From NCBI RefSeq assembly GCF_010977575.1, contig NZ_CP048812.1, positions 2,852,001 to 2,916,000 of the forward strand: a stretch of 64,000 nt of DNA, in the 5' to 3' direction. Origin of the DNA: Halomonas socia. Lineage in GTDB: Bacteria > Pseudomonadota > Gammaproteobacteria > Pseudomonadales > Halomonadaceae. Of the stretch, positions 1-7,946 are shown piece after piece (position 1 is the stretch's first letter; every line of letters starts with the position of its first letter). A program made the position numbers and the translations under genes. The notes under the pieces were generated by a model. It was not told where the DNA came from, ran no database searches, and saw only the letters and a program-made list of their open reading frames with translations.

Positions 1-3
1 TCG

Positions 4-1164
4 ATGGATCTCAAAGAATTTTTCCCTGAATCTGGTCATATTCAAAGGCTGTACTGTGACCAGTGCAATGGGCATCTTGATTTAGTGTTTGATGATTTTT
101 CTGAAACTGTAAGTGGCGTTGAAATAAGCATCAACGGGCTTCCAGTGCTGCATTGTCCAAAATGCAATGAAAAATACCTTCCCGATGATTCCCGCTTTGC
201 AGTAATTCATCTACACGAGCAGGCAGCGAAGAGGTCGAGTGATATAGTGAAAGTTACTCGAAACAAAACGAATCAAGATTTCGGCTTTGGCGCTGTTCCA
301 TTTATATATGATTCTGATGACTACAAATACATCCCCGGTCTTAAAAGACCTTGGGATGAAGGTTTTCTAACACCAGTATTCTTTAATCGAGAAGTTTTGC
401 TGAAGTATGACTCATCTCCGACTTATAGGTTAAGTTTCGCGTCCACAACGTACGGCGAAATACGAAGAGGGGATGACTTTTCAATGCCATTCGGTCTGAA
501 TGGGAATGGAAAAATTGTAATGTGGTTGGGCGATATAGATCGTTTGCCGGAAGCAGAACAATATTACCTCAGATCTGAGAATATTGAGTCAGATCATTCT
601 ATAGGCTCTGAGTTTTATGATGGTCAAATTGAATGTGTCTTTACCGATCTTTCCAAAGAAGATGATTTGTTTAAAGCTAGATCAGAGTTCTTAGAAGCTT
701 GCTTTAAAAAGTTTGGTAGCAAGATTGCCCACCTCGATAAAGAGGTGTTTGATTTGTCGGTATCTTTTAATGCCCCAATAGTTGATACCGAGAAAGAAAG
801 AAGGCACGTAGCAGATACACTTAATAAGATTTACCTTGAATCATTCGACAATAAAGCACTAGGCGCAGTGATTAAGAGCTTGGGCGGTGACCCCAAAAGT
901 CTGGGCAGTATTAAACGCCTACAAAAGGTCATAGAATTATCATGCCCTGCATTGGATGCCTCGACGATAATGAGCCCTTTTTACATACTTTATGATTTGC
1001 GGGTAGCATATTCCCACCTAGGTTCCGACGAAAGTGAGGAAGAGAAGTTGAAGTTTGTTACTGATCGTCTTGACATAAAAGCAGACTCTGGACTTATGGA
1101 AATTTATCCATCATTAATTGAAAAGCTCCATGAGTCGTTTACTAAGCTGGCAGACTCACTTTGA
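4..1164 (+). CDS. Cassette gene: zinc-ribbon protein of unknown function
   Basis: 386 residues. The N-terminus carries two CxxC pairs (Cys18/Cys21 and Cys51/Cys54), a probable zinc ribbon of the general kind seen at the front of MqsA/YgiT-like proteins. The rest has no fold I recognise: it is acidic, mixed alpha/beta and lacks membrane segments or a signal peptide. The ATG lies three bases inside the window, so the true start could be further upstream. The gene is followed directly by an attC-like site and is AT-rich compared with the later chromosome, as expected for an integron cassette. The reading frame is solid; the function is unknown. Confidence 0.75.
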   Translation: MDLKEFFPESGHIQRLYCDQCNGHLDLVFDDFSETVSGVEISINGLPVLHCPKCNEKYLPDDSRFAVIHLHEQAAKRSSDIVKVTRNKTNQDFGFGAVPFIYDSDDYKYIPGLKRPWDEGFLTPVFFNREVLLKYDSSPTYRLSFASTTYGEIRRGDDFSMPFGLNGNGKIVMWLGDIDRLPEAEQYYLRSENIESDHSIGSEFYDGQIECVFTDLSKEDDLFKARSEFLEACFKKFGSKIAHLDKEVFDLSVSFNAPIVDTEKERRHVADTLNKIYLESFDNKALGAVIKSLGGDPKSLGSIKRLQKVIELSCPALDASTIMSPFYILYDLRVAYSHLGSDESEEEKLKFVTDRLDIKADSGLMEIYPSLIEKLHESFTKLADSL

Positions 1165-1180
1165 AGCATAACCAGAAATC

Positions 1181-1252
1181 ACTTAACAAGGGCATGTTGT
1201 CGGACTGGTTTTCTGCTGCGCTCCAAACCAGCCGCAAATGCAGGCGTTACAG
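1181..1252 (+). repeat. attC site 1
   Basis: Starts with an R''-type core (ACTTAAC) and ends with an R'-type core (GCGTTAC). Between them are imperfectly complementary arms (ctggttt...aaaccag) that fold into a hairpin. It lies just after the stop of one cassette gene and before the next, the position of a cassette recombination site. Its sequence differs from the more uniform sites 2, 3 and 6. Confidence 0.7.
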
Positions 1253-1298
1253 CGCTAAAAGCACATAGACTTTATCAGCTTGATTTTGAAGAGTGACG

Positions 1299-1861
1299 AT
1301 GATCTTAAATTTAATAGAGAGAATAAAGTTCAACAAAAAGTACGGAAACAATCCAACTGTTGAGCAGTTTATCGAGGAATGGTCAAGGTCACCTGAAACG
1401 TATTTTTACGGGTATTTTGATCAAGAGTTAAAATGGTCCACATGCTATGGGTTGGCTCAACTTGAAGGTCTCCCAGATACTCATGGTTACAGCATGATGC
1501 CGGACATACGCTGCCAATATAATGAGTACAAATATTCCCTTGAAATTGGGTACATAGAGGGAATTTCAATGCATTCAGGTGGAGTTGTACGCATCAGACA
1601 TTTCGCACTAAATACTTCTCTCACGAGAGCCGAAATTGGTGAAAGGTTTTTCTATGCTATCCTGCAATTTTTTAAATCAAAGAATGCAGTGACTATAGAG
1701 TTCCATGAGAGTCATGGTTCAAAAATTGATCATTACAGGCGTTTTTTGAGAAAGTCGGCGTTAAGAAAATTGCAGATAGGGTATGGCGAGTAGACTTATA
1801 CAATGACAATAATATTCCGGATCATGTATTGGCTTTCCATGAAGAACTTAAGAGCCGGTAG
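1299..1861 (+). pseudogene. Cassette gene of unknown function, single frameshift in a T run
   Basis: The open frame begins at ATG 1299 (a GTG lies at 1293) and runs to an early TAG at 1793. At the T6 tract 1742-1747, one added T would switch to a frame that stays open to 1861 and encodes a credible tail (FFEKVGVKK... ending HEELKSR) that stops exactly where the attC begins. The intact product would be about 187 residues. No family recognised. The neat fit of the second frame to the cassette boundary argues that the intact gene spans the whole cassette. The missing T is either real or a sequencing undercount. Confidence 0.7.
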
Positions 1862-1863
1862 CG

Positions 1864-1947
1864 CTGTAACAAGGCCAAGCACGGCGACAGCTTTTTTGTT
1901 GCGGCTTCGCCTTCACTACAAAGCTGCGTGTGTTGGCAGCGTTAGGG
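1864..1947 (+). repeat. attC site 2
   Basis: R'' core ending in GTAAC and R' core GCGTTAGGG flank a strong imperfect palindrome built on cacggcgacag...ctacaaagctgcgtg with a central gcggcttcgcc loop. It is closely similar to sites 3 and 6 in this window. Such sequence-related attC sites are typical of sedentary chromosomal integrons, whereas mobile integrons carry mixed sites. Confidence 0.88.
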
Positions 1948-1978
1948 CGCACAAGGCAAAAACTATAGAGAGAAAGTC

Positions 1979-2446
1979 ATGAAGCTAGAAATAAAAGAGC
2001 TAATGTCGGACAAGTTCGATGAGCAATCAAAGGGGGTTGTGATATTGCCTCATAACTACCTTTCTGAAGATAAAAAGGAATATCACTCTACGACATTGTC
2101 ATTCTATAAATATTCAAAAGAAAAAGTTGAAATCGCTTACTTGACCGAGCCGGAGCTTCTTGTAGAGCAAAGATCTGGTGAATGGTTTGGGCCCGTATTG
2201 CTATTTACTTCTATGGCGTTGAGTGAAAATCCAGAGTTAGTATCTATAACTTGTGGTGTTATCGAAAATTATGTAACTGATTTTTTTAAAGGGCAAAAAG
2301 AGCCAAGTGTCCGCTTGAAGGTTATACATAAAGAGACAAAGACATCTAGGCTGACTGAGATATCTTATGAGGGTGACTTAGAAGGCTTGGATAAGCTAGA
2401 GAAATCTATACTTGAAGTAGTTGGCAAGAGTTCAGTAAATGACTGA
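1979..2446 (+). CDS. Cassette gene, first of a two-gene cassette, unknown function
   Basis: 155 residues, soluble, acidic, no signal peptide and no recognised domain. A ribosome site (agagagaaa) precedes the ATG, which follows attC site 2 by about 30 bases. Its stop overlaps the start of the next gene by 8 bases, so the two are translationally coupled and share one cassette. Cassettes with two genes are uncommon, and coupling usually means the products act together. Confidence 0.75.
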   Translation: MKLEIKELMSDKFDEQSKGVVILPHNYLSEDKKEYHSTTLSFYKYSKEKVEIAYLTEPELLVEQRSGEWFGPVLLFTSMALSENPELVSITCGVIENYVTDFFKGQKEPSVRLKVIHKETKTSRLTEISYEGDLEGLDKLEKSILEVVGKSSVND

Positions 2447-3176
2447 TAAAACCATTTCATTTGATGAGATACGGAATGATTATTTTGATTTCATAGATTC
2501 ATGTGGGAAATTCAATTTTTTTACCCGCTCAAAAAGAATCCAGAGTGAGAAAGTTGTTGAGTGCGGACATTATTTACAGGTAATTAAGTCGTATAAGAAG
2601 CAGGTTATAGATAAAGGCGTTGAGGCTCTAGCAAATGAATTATTTCATATGCAGTGTATGGTAAATGCTAGTCGTTCATCGCTGCTCATGTGGATTGCTC
2701 TGAAAGAAGAGAAATTCAATGATGCTTGGTCAGATTTGGTTGATGCTCAAGAATATATTTCTATCGCCCTGAAAATAAAGGATTATGAGGGCGTCCGAAA
2801 TCTAGAGAAAAGATTGCAAGGGGCTGAAGAAGCGATTTTTCCAGGGTGGAGTCTTTATAATAGCCCAGGATTTGTAGAAACAATTGGTAATTGCTCTATT
2901 TGCGGCGAGTTATTTTCCCTTTGTGATCATGTTGAGAATAAAATTTATATGGGGCAACTTTGCCAAAGAATTGATAGAAAGATAGTTCGAGCCGATCATT
3001 TTGCATTTGTTAGAAACCCAAGAGATCGAAGATGTATAATTACAAAAATTTCTGGGGATGATGGCCAAGAGATAGATTATTTCACTTGGGAGAAAACCGG
3101 AGAAACAAAGGATAATAGCGATGGCATGTACGCGGAAGCAATATTGTTCAAAATACCAACATTAGATGTCTCGTGA
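2439..3176 (+). CDS. Cassette gene, second of a two-gene cassette, zinc-motif protein
   Basis: 245 residues. The N-terminal two thirds is helical and looks soluble. A Cys/His cluster follows at residues 152-175 (Cys152, Cys155, Cys162, His164, Cys175), a plausible metal knuckle. No known family recognised. The ATG overlaps the previous stop (ATGACTGA). The stop is followed within a few bases by attC site 3. The tight coupling suggests a two-component module, possibly defence or toxin/antitoxin in type, but the sequence gives no direct evidence of function. Confidence 0.75.
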   Translation: MTDKTISFDEIRNDYFDFIDSCGKFNFFTRSKRIQSEKVVECGHYLQVIKSYKKQVIDKGVEALANELFHMQCMVNASRSSLLMWIALKEEKFNDAWSDLVDAQEYISIALKIKDYEGVRNLEKRLQGAEEAIFPGWSLYNSPGFVETIGNCSICGELFSLCDHVENKIYMGQLCQRIDRKIVRADHFAFVRNPRDRRCIITKISGDDGQEIDYFTWEKTGETKDNSDGMYAEAILFKIPTLDVS

Positions 3177-3181
3177 GAAAA

Positions 3182-3262
3182 GCCCTAACAATCGCAGGCA
3201 CGGCGACAGCTTTTTCGTTGCGGCTTCGCCTTCACTACAAAGCCGCGCGTGCTGAAGGCGTT
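3182..3262 (+). repeat. attC site 3, cut at its R' core by an IS
   Basis: R'' core GCCCTAAC and the same palindromic arms and gcggcttcgcc loop as sites 2 and 6. The R' end reads GGCGTT and is then interrupted by the IS1182-like element. The remainder (GTTAGGC) resumes at 5161 on the other side, so the intact site ended in GCGTTAGGC. GTT is duplicated on both sides of the element (3260-3262 and 5161-5163). Confidence 0.85.
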
Positions 3263-3333
3263 GAGGCTGTAGAAAAAGCCCACAGCCCACGTCGTTTTGG
3301 TAGGATCGGGAAAACAGCCTAGGAGTGGTCAGC

Positions 3334-4976
3334 ATGCCCCGCTTCAAGCCCTACAACATGATCAGAACGCCATGGTGGTGATCAACTACCAGGACCAGCT
3401 GCAGCCCGGCACCTTCGAGCACGCTGTGCACTACCTGATCGAACACAAGCTGGACCTGTCGGTTTTTCATCCCCAATACCGCAACCACGACACGGGCCGT
3501 CTGGCCTATGATCCCGCCATCCTGCTGAATATCATCCTGTTCGCCTACTCCAAGGGCATCACCTCCAGCCGCGAGATGCAGTGGTGCTGCGAAACCAATA
3601 TCATCTTCAAGGCGTTGTCCTGCGATACCGTCCCTCATTTCACCACCTTGGCGAAGTTCGTCAGCAGCCATGCCGATGAGATTGAAGAGCTCTTTGAGCA
3701 GGTGCTGCTGGTGTGCCATGAGCAAGGCCTGCTAGGCAACGAGCTCTTTGCTATCGACGGCTGTAAGATGCCCTCGGATGCCTCGAAGGAGTGGTTTGGC
3801 ACCTTCAAAGAGCTGGGTGAGAAACGGGAGAAGCTACGACGGTTGATTCGCCATCACCTGCTGGAGCACTACGCGCGGGATGAAGCCGAGACGGAGGCCG
3901 ACCTTGACCGGGATATCCGTCGAGCCAAGACGATCCTCTCGCTAGATGCTGCCATGAACAAAGTCGATCGCTTCCTAAAGACGCACAGCCCAAGGATGGG
4001 CCAGGGGAAGCGGAGCAAGGAAGTGAAGAGCAACATCACGGATAACCAAAGCGCCAAGATGACCACCAGCAAGGGCACGATCCAGGGCTATAACGGCGTG
4101 GCCACGGTGGACAAGAAACACCAAGTCATCATCGATGCCCAGGCGTTTGGAGAGGGGCAGGAACACCACACGCTGCAACCGGTGTTGGAAAGGGTGAGGG
4201 CTCGCTTCAAGAAGCTAGGCATTGCTGACGACATCTACCAGCAGGGCACCGTCGTCACCGCTGACACTGGCTTCGCCAATGACAAATTTATCGGGAATAA
4301 ATTTGAACAGCCGTAGGCTGGCCCGAAGGGCGAGTCTCATGGATGAGACGAGTAAGCCAATATGAAGCACCTGCACGAACGACAGATCAATGGCTATGTG
4401 CCAGATAGTCAGTTCCGCAGCCGGGATCCGAAGTTCGCTCATCAAAAAGACAAATACGGCAAGCGCCACCAGAATCTGCCAGACAAGGGATGGAAGGCCA
4501 CCTTTCCGGCCAGTGAATTTCAATTCGATCCGGTGACCATGACCAGTATCTGCCCGGCTGGCGAATCCCTGACCTACCGGGGGCAACGGGAAGCCGAGAA
4601 TGGCAAGGTTCGGGCACATTTCGAAGGCAGGCTGCTGCAATGCCGGCACTGCCCGAAGAAACATCAATGCATGCATAATCCAGCCTCAGCAGATCACCGC
4701 AACGGCGCTGGTCGGCAAGTATCCTTTACGATCAAGAGCGACGGACAATCGAGCTACACAAACTGGATGAAGCACCGAGTGGATAGCCAGCAAGGTAAGG
4801 AGATATATAGCCATTGAATGTCAGTGGTGGAGCCGGTATTCGGCAACATCGGCACCACGAAACGTTTGAAACGATTCGGGCTTCGTGGCAAGAAGAAGGT
4901 ACAGGGTCAGTGGCAGTTATACTGCTTGATACACAACATTGAGAAGCTCGCCAATTATGGTCGGTTAGGCGCGTGA
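3334..4976 (+). pseudogene. IS1182-family transposase, multiply disrupted
   Basis: Begins MPRFKPYN at ATG 3334 after an AGGAGTG ribosome site. From memory of the family, the next residues should be YDQNAMVVINYQ; here one T is missing near 3357, so the frame shifts at once. The body then reads well (CDTVPHFTTLAKF, ELFAIDGCKM) to TADTGFAND. A 72-bp hairpin-rich insert (4284-4355) interrupts it, and the protein resumes ANMKHLHERQ. A second break is a TGA at 4815-4817, where the expected codon is CGA (Arg before MSVVEPVFGNI), a C-to-T change. The frame ends at TGA 4974-4976. The element cannot make its transposase as sequenced. Confidence 0.88.
4284..4355 (+). other. 72-bp insert made of four consecutive hairpins
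   Basis: Removing these 72 bases restores an unbroken transposase reading (FAND joined to ANMKHL), so the segment is an insertion. It consists of four back-to-back perfect stems: AAATTTA/TAAATTT (7 bp), CAGCC/GGCTG (5 bp, loop gta), GCCC/GGGC (4 bp, loop gaa) and GTCTCAT/ATGAGAC (7 bp, loop gg). There is no obvious target duplication and no second copy in the window. It could be a REP-like or IS200/IS605-type non-autonomous element, or a small structured RNA. I could not match it to a named family. Confidence 0.75.
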
Positions 4977-5185
4977 TACAGGAGTATCAGGCCTGAAAGT
5001 GGCCGCTGATTGCCGGTGATGAGTGCCTTTGACATCATTGAGGAGCCGAAATGGTCATCTAGGCTCCTTGGCCAAGAAAATTGTCCATTTGGTGGGCGAT
5101 ACACAAAATCGGAAAACAGGCGGTGGGAAGGGACTCAGAATCGAGTTTTTCTACAGCCTCGTTAGGCGAAATCGGTACATCTGCA

Positions 5186-5902
5186 ATGATTTGCATTTTT
5201 TGTGAGCAAAAAGGTCCGAGCAACACGGTGGCACACATAATTCCTGAGTCGCTCGGAGGAAAGAATTCGCCGGTAGGCAGGCCGGGTGTCACATGTGATG
5301 CTTGCAACCTGTATTTTGGCCAGAAAGTTGAATCTAAAGCATTGGCCAGCTTTCCCTTTATCGCGCACAGAATATTTTCCGGAATTCCTTCCAAGAAAAA
5401 TTCGATGCCTTCAATGAAGGCCACCATCGGCGAGATTCGTGCCACTGGCATGCTGGGAACTATCGAAGTCGAGCCAAGATCCGAGTATGTTGATGCGTTG
5501 GTAGAGGCTGGGGACGTGACGCAGTTCCGAATTCTGGCGGAAGTAACTGAGCCATTAGCTGTATGTCGAATGTTGTTGAAAATCGGACTTGAGAAATTAG
5601 GAAAGCACTTCTACGAAGTTGCCGCTGCGCCCAGAGTAAAGGCTGCAAGAGAGTTCTCTCGCAGACCCCGTCGAGGCCAAGCATGGTGGTTTATTCTCCG
5701 ATGCGACCCTCATCAGTATGTGAAGGATCTTCGCGAAAATACAGAGTCTTCAATTGAGATTGTTGAGCGCGCAGGAGTATTGTTTTCAGTTATGAATACC
5801 TCGGGGGCTTCGACGATGATTCCACTTGAGGAAAGCGCACAGCCACCTTCCAGCAGTGAACTCCCAGAGCCAGAATTTAGAATTATTCATGCGGTGTGCT
5901 GA
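5186..5902 (+). CDS. HNH-type nuclease domain protein (cassette gene)
   Basis: 238 residues from ATG 5186, about 25 bases after the attC core. The N-terminus has CIFC, then AHIIPESLGG and CDACN, a zinc-bound HNH layout (CxxC, His-Ile-Ile-Pro, CxxC) seen in small HNH proteins. The C-terminal 170 residues are not recognised and may choose the target or partner. The frame is also open upstream, but that part lies inside the IS1182-like element, so the cassette start at 5186 is preferred. Nuclease activity is inferred from the motif only. Such proteins in cassettes and islands are often linked to defence against foreign DNA. Confidence 0.72.
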   Translation: MICIFCEQKGPSNTVAHIIPESLGGKNSPVGRPGVTCDACNLYFGQKVESKALASFPFIAHRIFSGIPSKKNSMPSMKATIGEIRATGMLGTIEVEPRSEYVDALVEAGDVTQFRILAEVTEPLAVCRMLLKIGLEKLGKHFYEVAAAPRVKAAREFSRRPRRGQAWWFILRCDPHQYVKDLRENTESSIEIVERAGVLFSVMNTSGASTMIPLEESAQPPSSSELPEPEFRIIHAVC

Positions 5903-5908
5903 GCCCAA

Positions 5909-5934
5909 GCCTAACAATGCTATTAAATTCGCTC
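5909..5934 (+). repeat. attC site 4, left arm, split by IS3
   Basis: R'' core GCCTAAC followed by aatgctattaaattcgctc, the usual opening of an attC. The IS3 element begins at 5935. The right arm beyond the IS (7205-7245) does not complement this left arm well, so the two halves may come from different attC sites joined by an IS-mediated deletion. Confidence 0.6.
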
Positions 5935-5991
5935 TGGACTTCCCCCACTCTAGTGGACAGGCATCGATAACTCCCAGATAGGAGAGAACCG

Positions 5992-6363
5992 ATGCCCGAG
6001 ATGATCACGGGGAAGAAAACACAGCGGTACAGCACTGAGTTCAAAGTCAAGGCAGTGGAATGGAGCCATCAAGCCCACCGGAGCGTCAAAGGGGTTGCCG
6101 AAGCGCTGGATATTCACCCCTTTATGCTGTCACGCTGGCGAAAGGAATACCGAGAGGGACAGTTCTCCATGAAACGGGTCAAGAAAGCCCCGCCTGATGC
6201 TAAGCAGAAGATCCAGGAGCAGGATGAGGTCGCTCGCCTGAAGCGCCGCGTATCGGAGCTTGAGGAGGAGAATGACATCCTAAAAAAGTTTCAACGCTTT
6301 CAGGCAGAGGAACGACGGAAGCCTTCCGGTTCGTCTGGAAACACCGAGGACAGCACGAGGTAA
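5992..6363 (+). CDS. IS3-family transposase OrfA
   Basis: 123 residues. Helix-turn-helix segment typical of IS3 OrfA (YSTEFKVKAVEW ... GVAEALDIHPFMLSRWRKEY), then a leucine-zipper-like coiled coil (VARLKRRVSELEEENDILKK). It binds the terminal repeats and, by -1 slippage on the A_AAA_AAG heptamer at 6282-6288, is fused to OrfB to give the active transposase. ATG at 5992 follows a GGAGAGAA ribosome site. The frame after the slippery site is the short termination product. Confidence 0.9.
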   Translation: MPEMITGKKTQRYSTEFKVKAVEWSHQAHRSVKGVAEALDIHPFMLSRWRKEYREGQFSMKRVKKAPPDAKQKIQEQDEVARLKRRVSELEEENDILKKFQRFQAEERRKPSGSSGNTEDSTR

Positions 6364-7172
6364 AGGCACTGTGTCGCCACCTGAACATCTCTCGGTCTGG
6401 CTACTACGCCTGGGCAAACCGGAAGCCCAGCCAGAGAGCCGCTGAAAATGCAGACCTGCTGTTGAAGGTCCGCAGGGTCTACAACGACAGCAAGGGCCGT
6501 TATGGCAGTCCTCGGGTTTATCAGGCCCTGCGCCGAGAAGGTCTTGTGGTGGGTGAGAACCGGGTGGCCAGACTGATGAGGGAGTGGGGTATGAAGGCCC
6601 GAGTCACGCGTGTCTATCGCCGGCTGAGCAAACGTCGGGATGATCTGAAAGCCCTGCCAAATTACCGGCTCGAGGTCAAAAAGCCGGTTGCGATAAACCA
6701 GCAGTGGAGCAGCGACGTCACCTACATCAAGCTGGGTAAAAAATACGTGTTTCTTGCGGTGGTACTGGACCTATTCTCACGTCGAATCATCAGCTGGCGC
6801 TTGGGAGAGAGTCTGAGCGCAGACTTTGCCCGAGCTACCCTGCGTGAGGCCTTCACAAGCCGTAGTCCAGCACCTGACCTGCTGTTCCATACGGATCGTG
6901 GCATCGAGTACCGGGCTCACAAGACCCAGGCGCTGCTGAATCATCACCGTGTACGGCACAGCATGAACCGCCCGGGACAGTGTACTGATAATGCCGAAGT
7001 GGAGTCGTTCTTCAAAACGCTGAAGGGAGAGTTGCTGCACGCCACCAGCTTCATGACGTTGCGTCAGCTACGTAAGCATATCAGGAACTATATTGATGGC
7101 TACTATAACAGCCATCGGCTGCACAGTGGCCTTGGTTACCGGACTCCGGTAGAGTTCGAGGAGGTTAACTGA
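6282..7172 (+). CDS. IS3-family transposase OrfB (frameshift product)
   Basis: Integrase-core DDE domain in the -1 frame relative to OrfA. Visible motifs: the HLNISRSGYYAW segment, the first Asp in QQWSSDVTYI, the second Asp in LLFHTDRGIEY, and the catalytic Glu in TDNAEVESFFKTLKGE, with a YNSHRLHSGLGY tail. It is normally made as OrfAB by ribosomal slippage at 6282-6288; an internal TTG at 6462 could give a shorter product. The frame is intact to TGA at 7170-7172. Confidence 0.88.
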   Translation, partial: KKVSTLSGRGTTEAFRFVWKHRGQHEVKALCRHLNISRSGYYAWANRKPSQRAAENADLLLKVRRVYNDSKGRYGSPRVYQALRREGLVVGENRVARLMREWGMKARVTRVYRRLSKRRDDLKALPNYRLEVKKPVAINQQWSSDVTYIKLGKKYVFLAVVLDLFSRRIISWRLGESLSADFARATLREAFTSRSPAPDLLFHTDRGIEYRAHKTQALLNHHRVRHSMNRPGQCTDNAEVESFFKTLKGELLHATSFMTLRQLRKHIRNYIDGYYNSHRLHSGLGYRTPVEFEEVN

Positions 7173-7204
7173 TGGGGCGTATCCACTTTTCTGGGGGAAG
7201 TCCA

Positions 7205-7245
7205 CCTGCGCAAAAAGCCGCGCAGGCCGGTTAGTTCTACGTTAT
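7205..7245 (+). repeat. attC site 4, right arm
   Basis: Following the IS3 right end, the sequence contains a gcgc...gcgc stem and R'-like cores GGTTAG (7229-7234) and ACGTTATG. Neither is a good complement of the GCCTAAC core at 5909, which suggests a hybrid site left after an IS-associated deletion. Confidence 0.45.
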
Positions 7246-7262
7246 GTTCGAAAAGGAATAGC

Positions 7263-7865
7263 ATGAACTCTGATTTCCATATTGGCATTTCCTTCCAAGA
7301 GGATTTGCCCAGCGAGCTCATTGAAGAATATACAAGTAGCATTTCTGCGCCTGAGCTAAAAATCAGAGCAGAGTCCAGAGAGATAGGTGTCTATGCATCA
7401 ATTGAGTGGGCACTTCCAACATTAGTGATTGTATATCTATCTAAACCCTATTTTGAAGCCTTCTTGCAAGAGGCAGGGAAAGATCATTATCAATTGCTGA
7501 AAAAAGGAACCCTAAAGTTATTTAACCATCTGTATGGTAGCAAACCTGAGAAAAGAGATAAAAAACGATCCCAAATTTTCTCAGCTATGGTTCAACTACA
7601 AGATGGCAGGTCATTGAAATTTGTATTTCCTGAAGGGGTTAGCATCGAGCAATATAAAAAATCTCTGGAAGTGATGCATGATTTACTTTTAAAGCATTAC
7701 GTAGATCATCCCAATGACCAAATTACCGAAATGGCTAGTCAATTAAGTACACCTAGTCGATCATTGTACATTGAGTACAAGGCTGAAAAGGAAAATTGGG
7801 TATTAATAGATCCTCTCGTCGAGGCTCAAAAGGCGCGAAAAGCACAAAATGAACATAACAAGTAG
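7263..7865 (+). CDS. Cassette gene of unknown function
   Basis: 200 residues, soluble, mixed alpha/beta with a lysine-rich middle. ATG follows AAAGGAATAGC, a fair ribosome site. One hydrophobic stretch (WALPTLVIVYL) around residue 50 could be a buried strand-helix or a weak membrane contact. No family recognised. The stop lies inside attC site 5, so the gene fills its cassette completely. Confidence 0.72.
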   Translation: MNSDFHIGISFQEDLPSELIEEYTSSISAPELKIRAESREIGVYASIEWALPTLVIVYLSKPYFEAFLQEAGKDHYQLLKKGTLKLFNHLYGSKPEKRDKKRSQIFSAMVQLQDGRSLKFVFPEGVSIEQYKKSLEVMHDLLLKHYVDHPNDQITEMASQLSTPSRSLYIEYKAEKENWVLIDPLVEAQKARKAQNEHNK

Positions 7866-7923
7866 CTCCACCGGGAAAAATACGAGCGCAGCGAGTATTT
7901 TTCCGGTGAGCTATGCGTTATGC
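7853..7923 (+). repeat. attC site 5
   Basis: R'' core CATAAC and R' core GCGTTATGC flank an unusually perfect stem (agctccaccgggaaaaatac paired with gtatttttccggtgagct). It overlaps the last codons of the preceding gene. Confidence 0.82.
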
Positions 7924-7946
7924 ACAAATAATTCTGAGAGCGTTTT

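Larger units (their letters stand above)
3263..5160 (+). mobile_element. IS1182-family-like insertion sequence, defective
   Basis: 1,898 bp bounded by a 15-bp inverted repeat GAGGCTGTAGAAAAA (left end 3263; right end as its complement, finishing at 5160). It is flanked by the trinucleotide GTT on both sides, which is exactly the recombination core of the attC site. It carries one transposase gene reading rightward, broken at several places. Length and transposase type fit the IS1182 family. Confidence 0.85.
5935..7204 (+). mobile_element. IS3-family insertion sequence, apparently complete
   Basis: 1,270 bp with terminal inverted repeats starting TGGACTTCCCCCA on both ends (left at 5935, right complement ending at 7204). 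It carries orfA and orfB in the usual overlapping arrangement with an A_AAA_AAG slippery heptamer between them. No stop or frameshift is seen in the catalytic part, so it may still be active. It sits inside an attC site. Confidence 0.9.

Noticed and set aside
7853..7923. Rho-independent terminator
   Set aside because: The long stem has the R''/R' cores and position of an attC site and no terminal T run, so it is read as attC.
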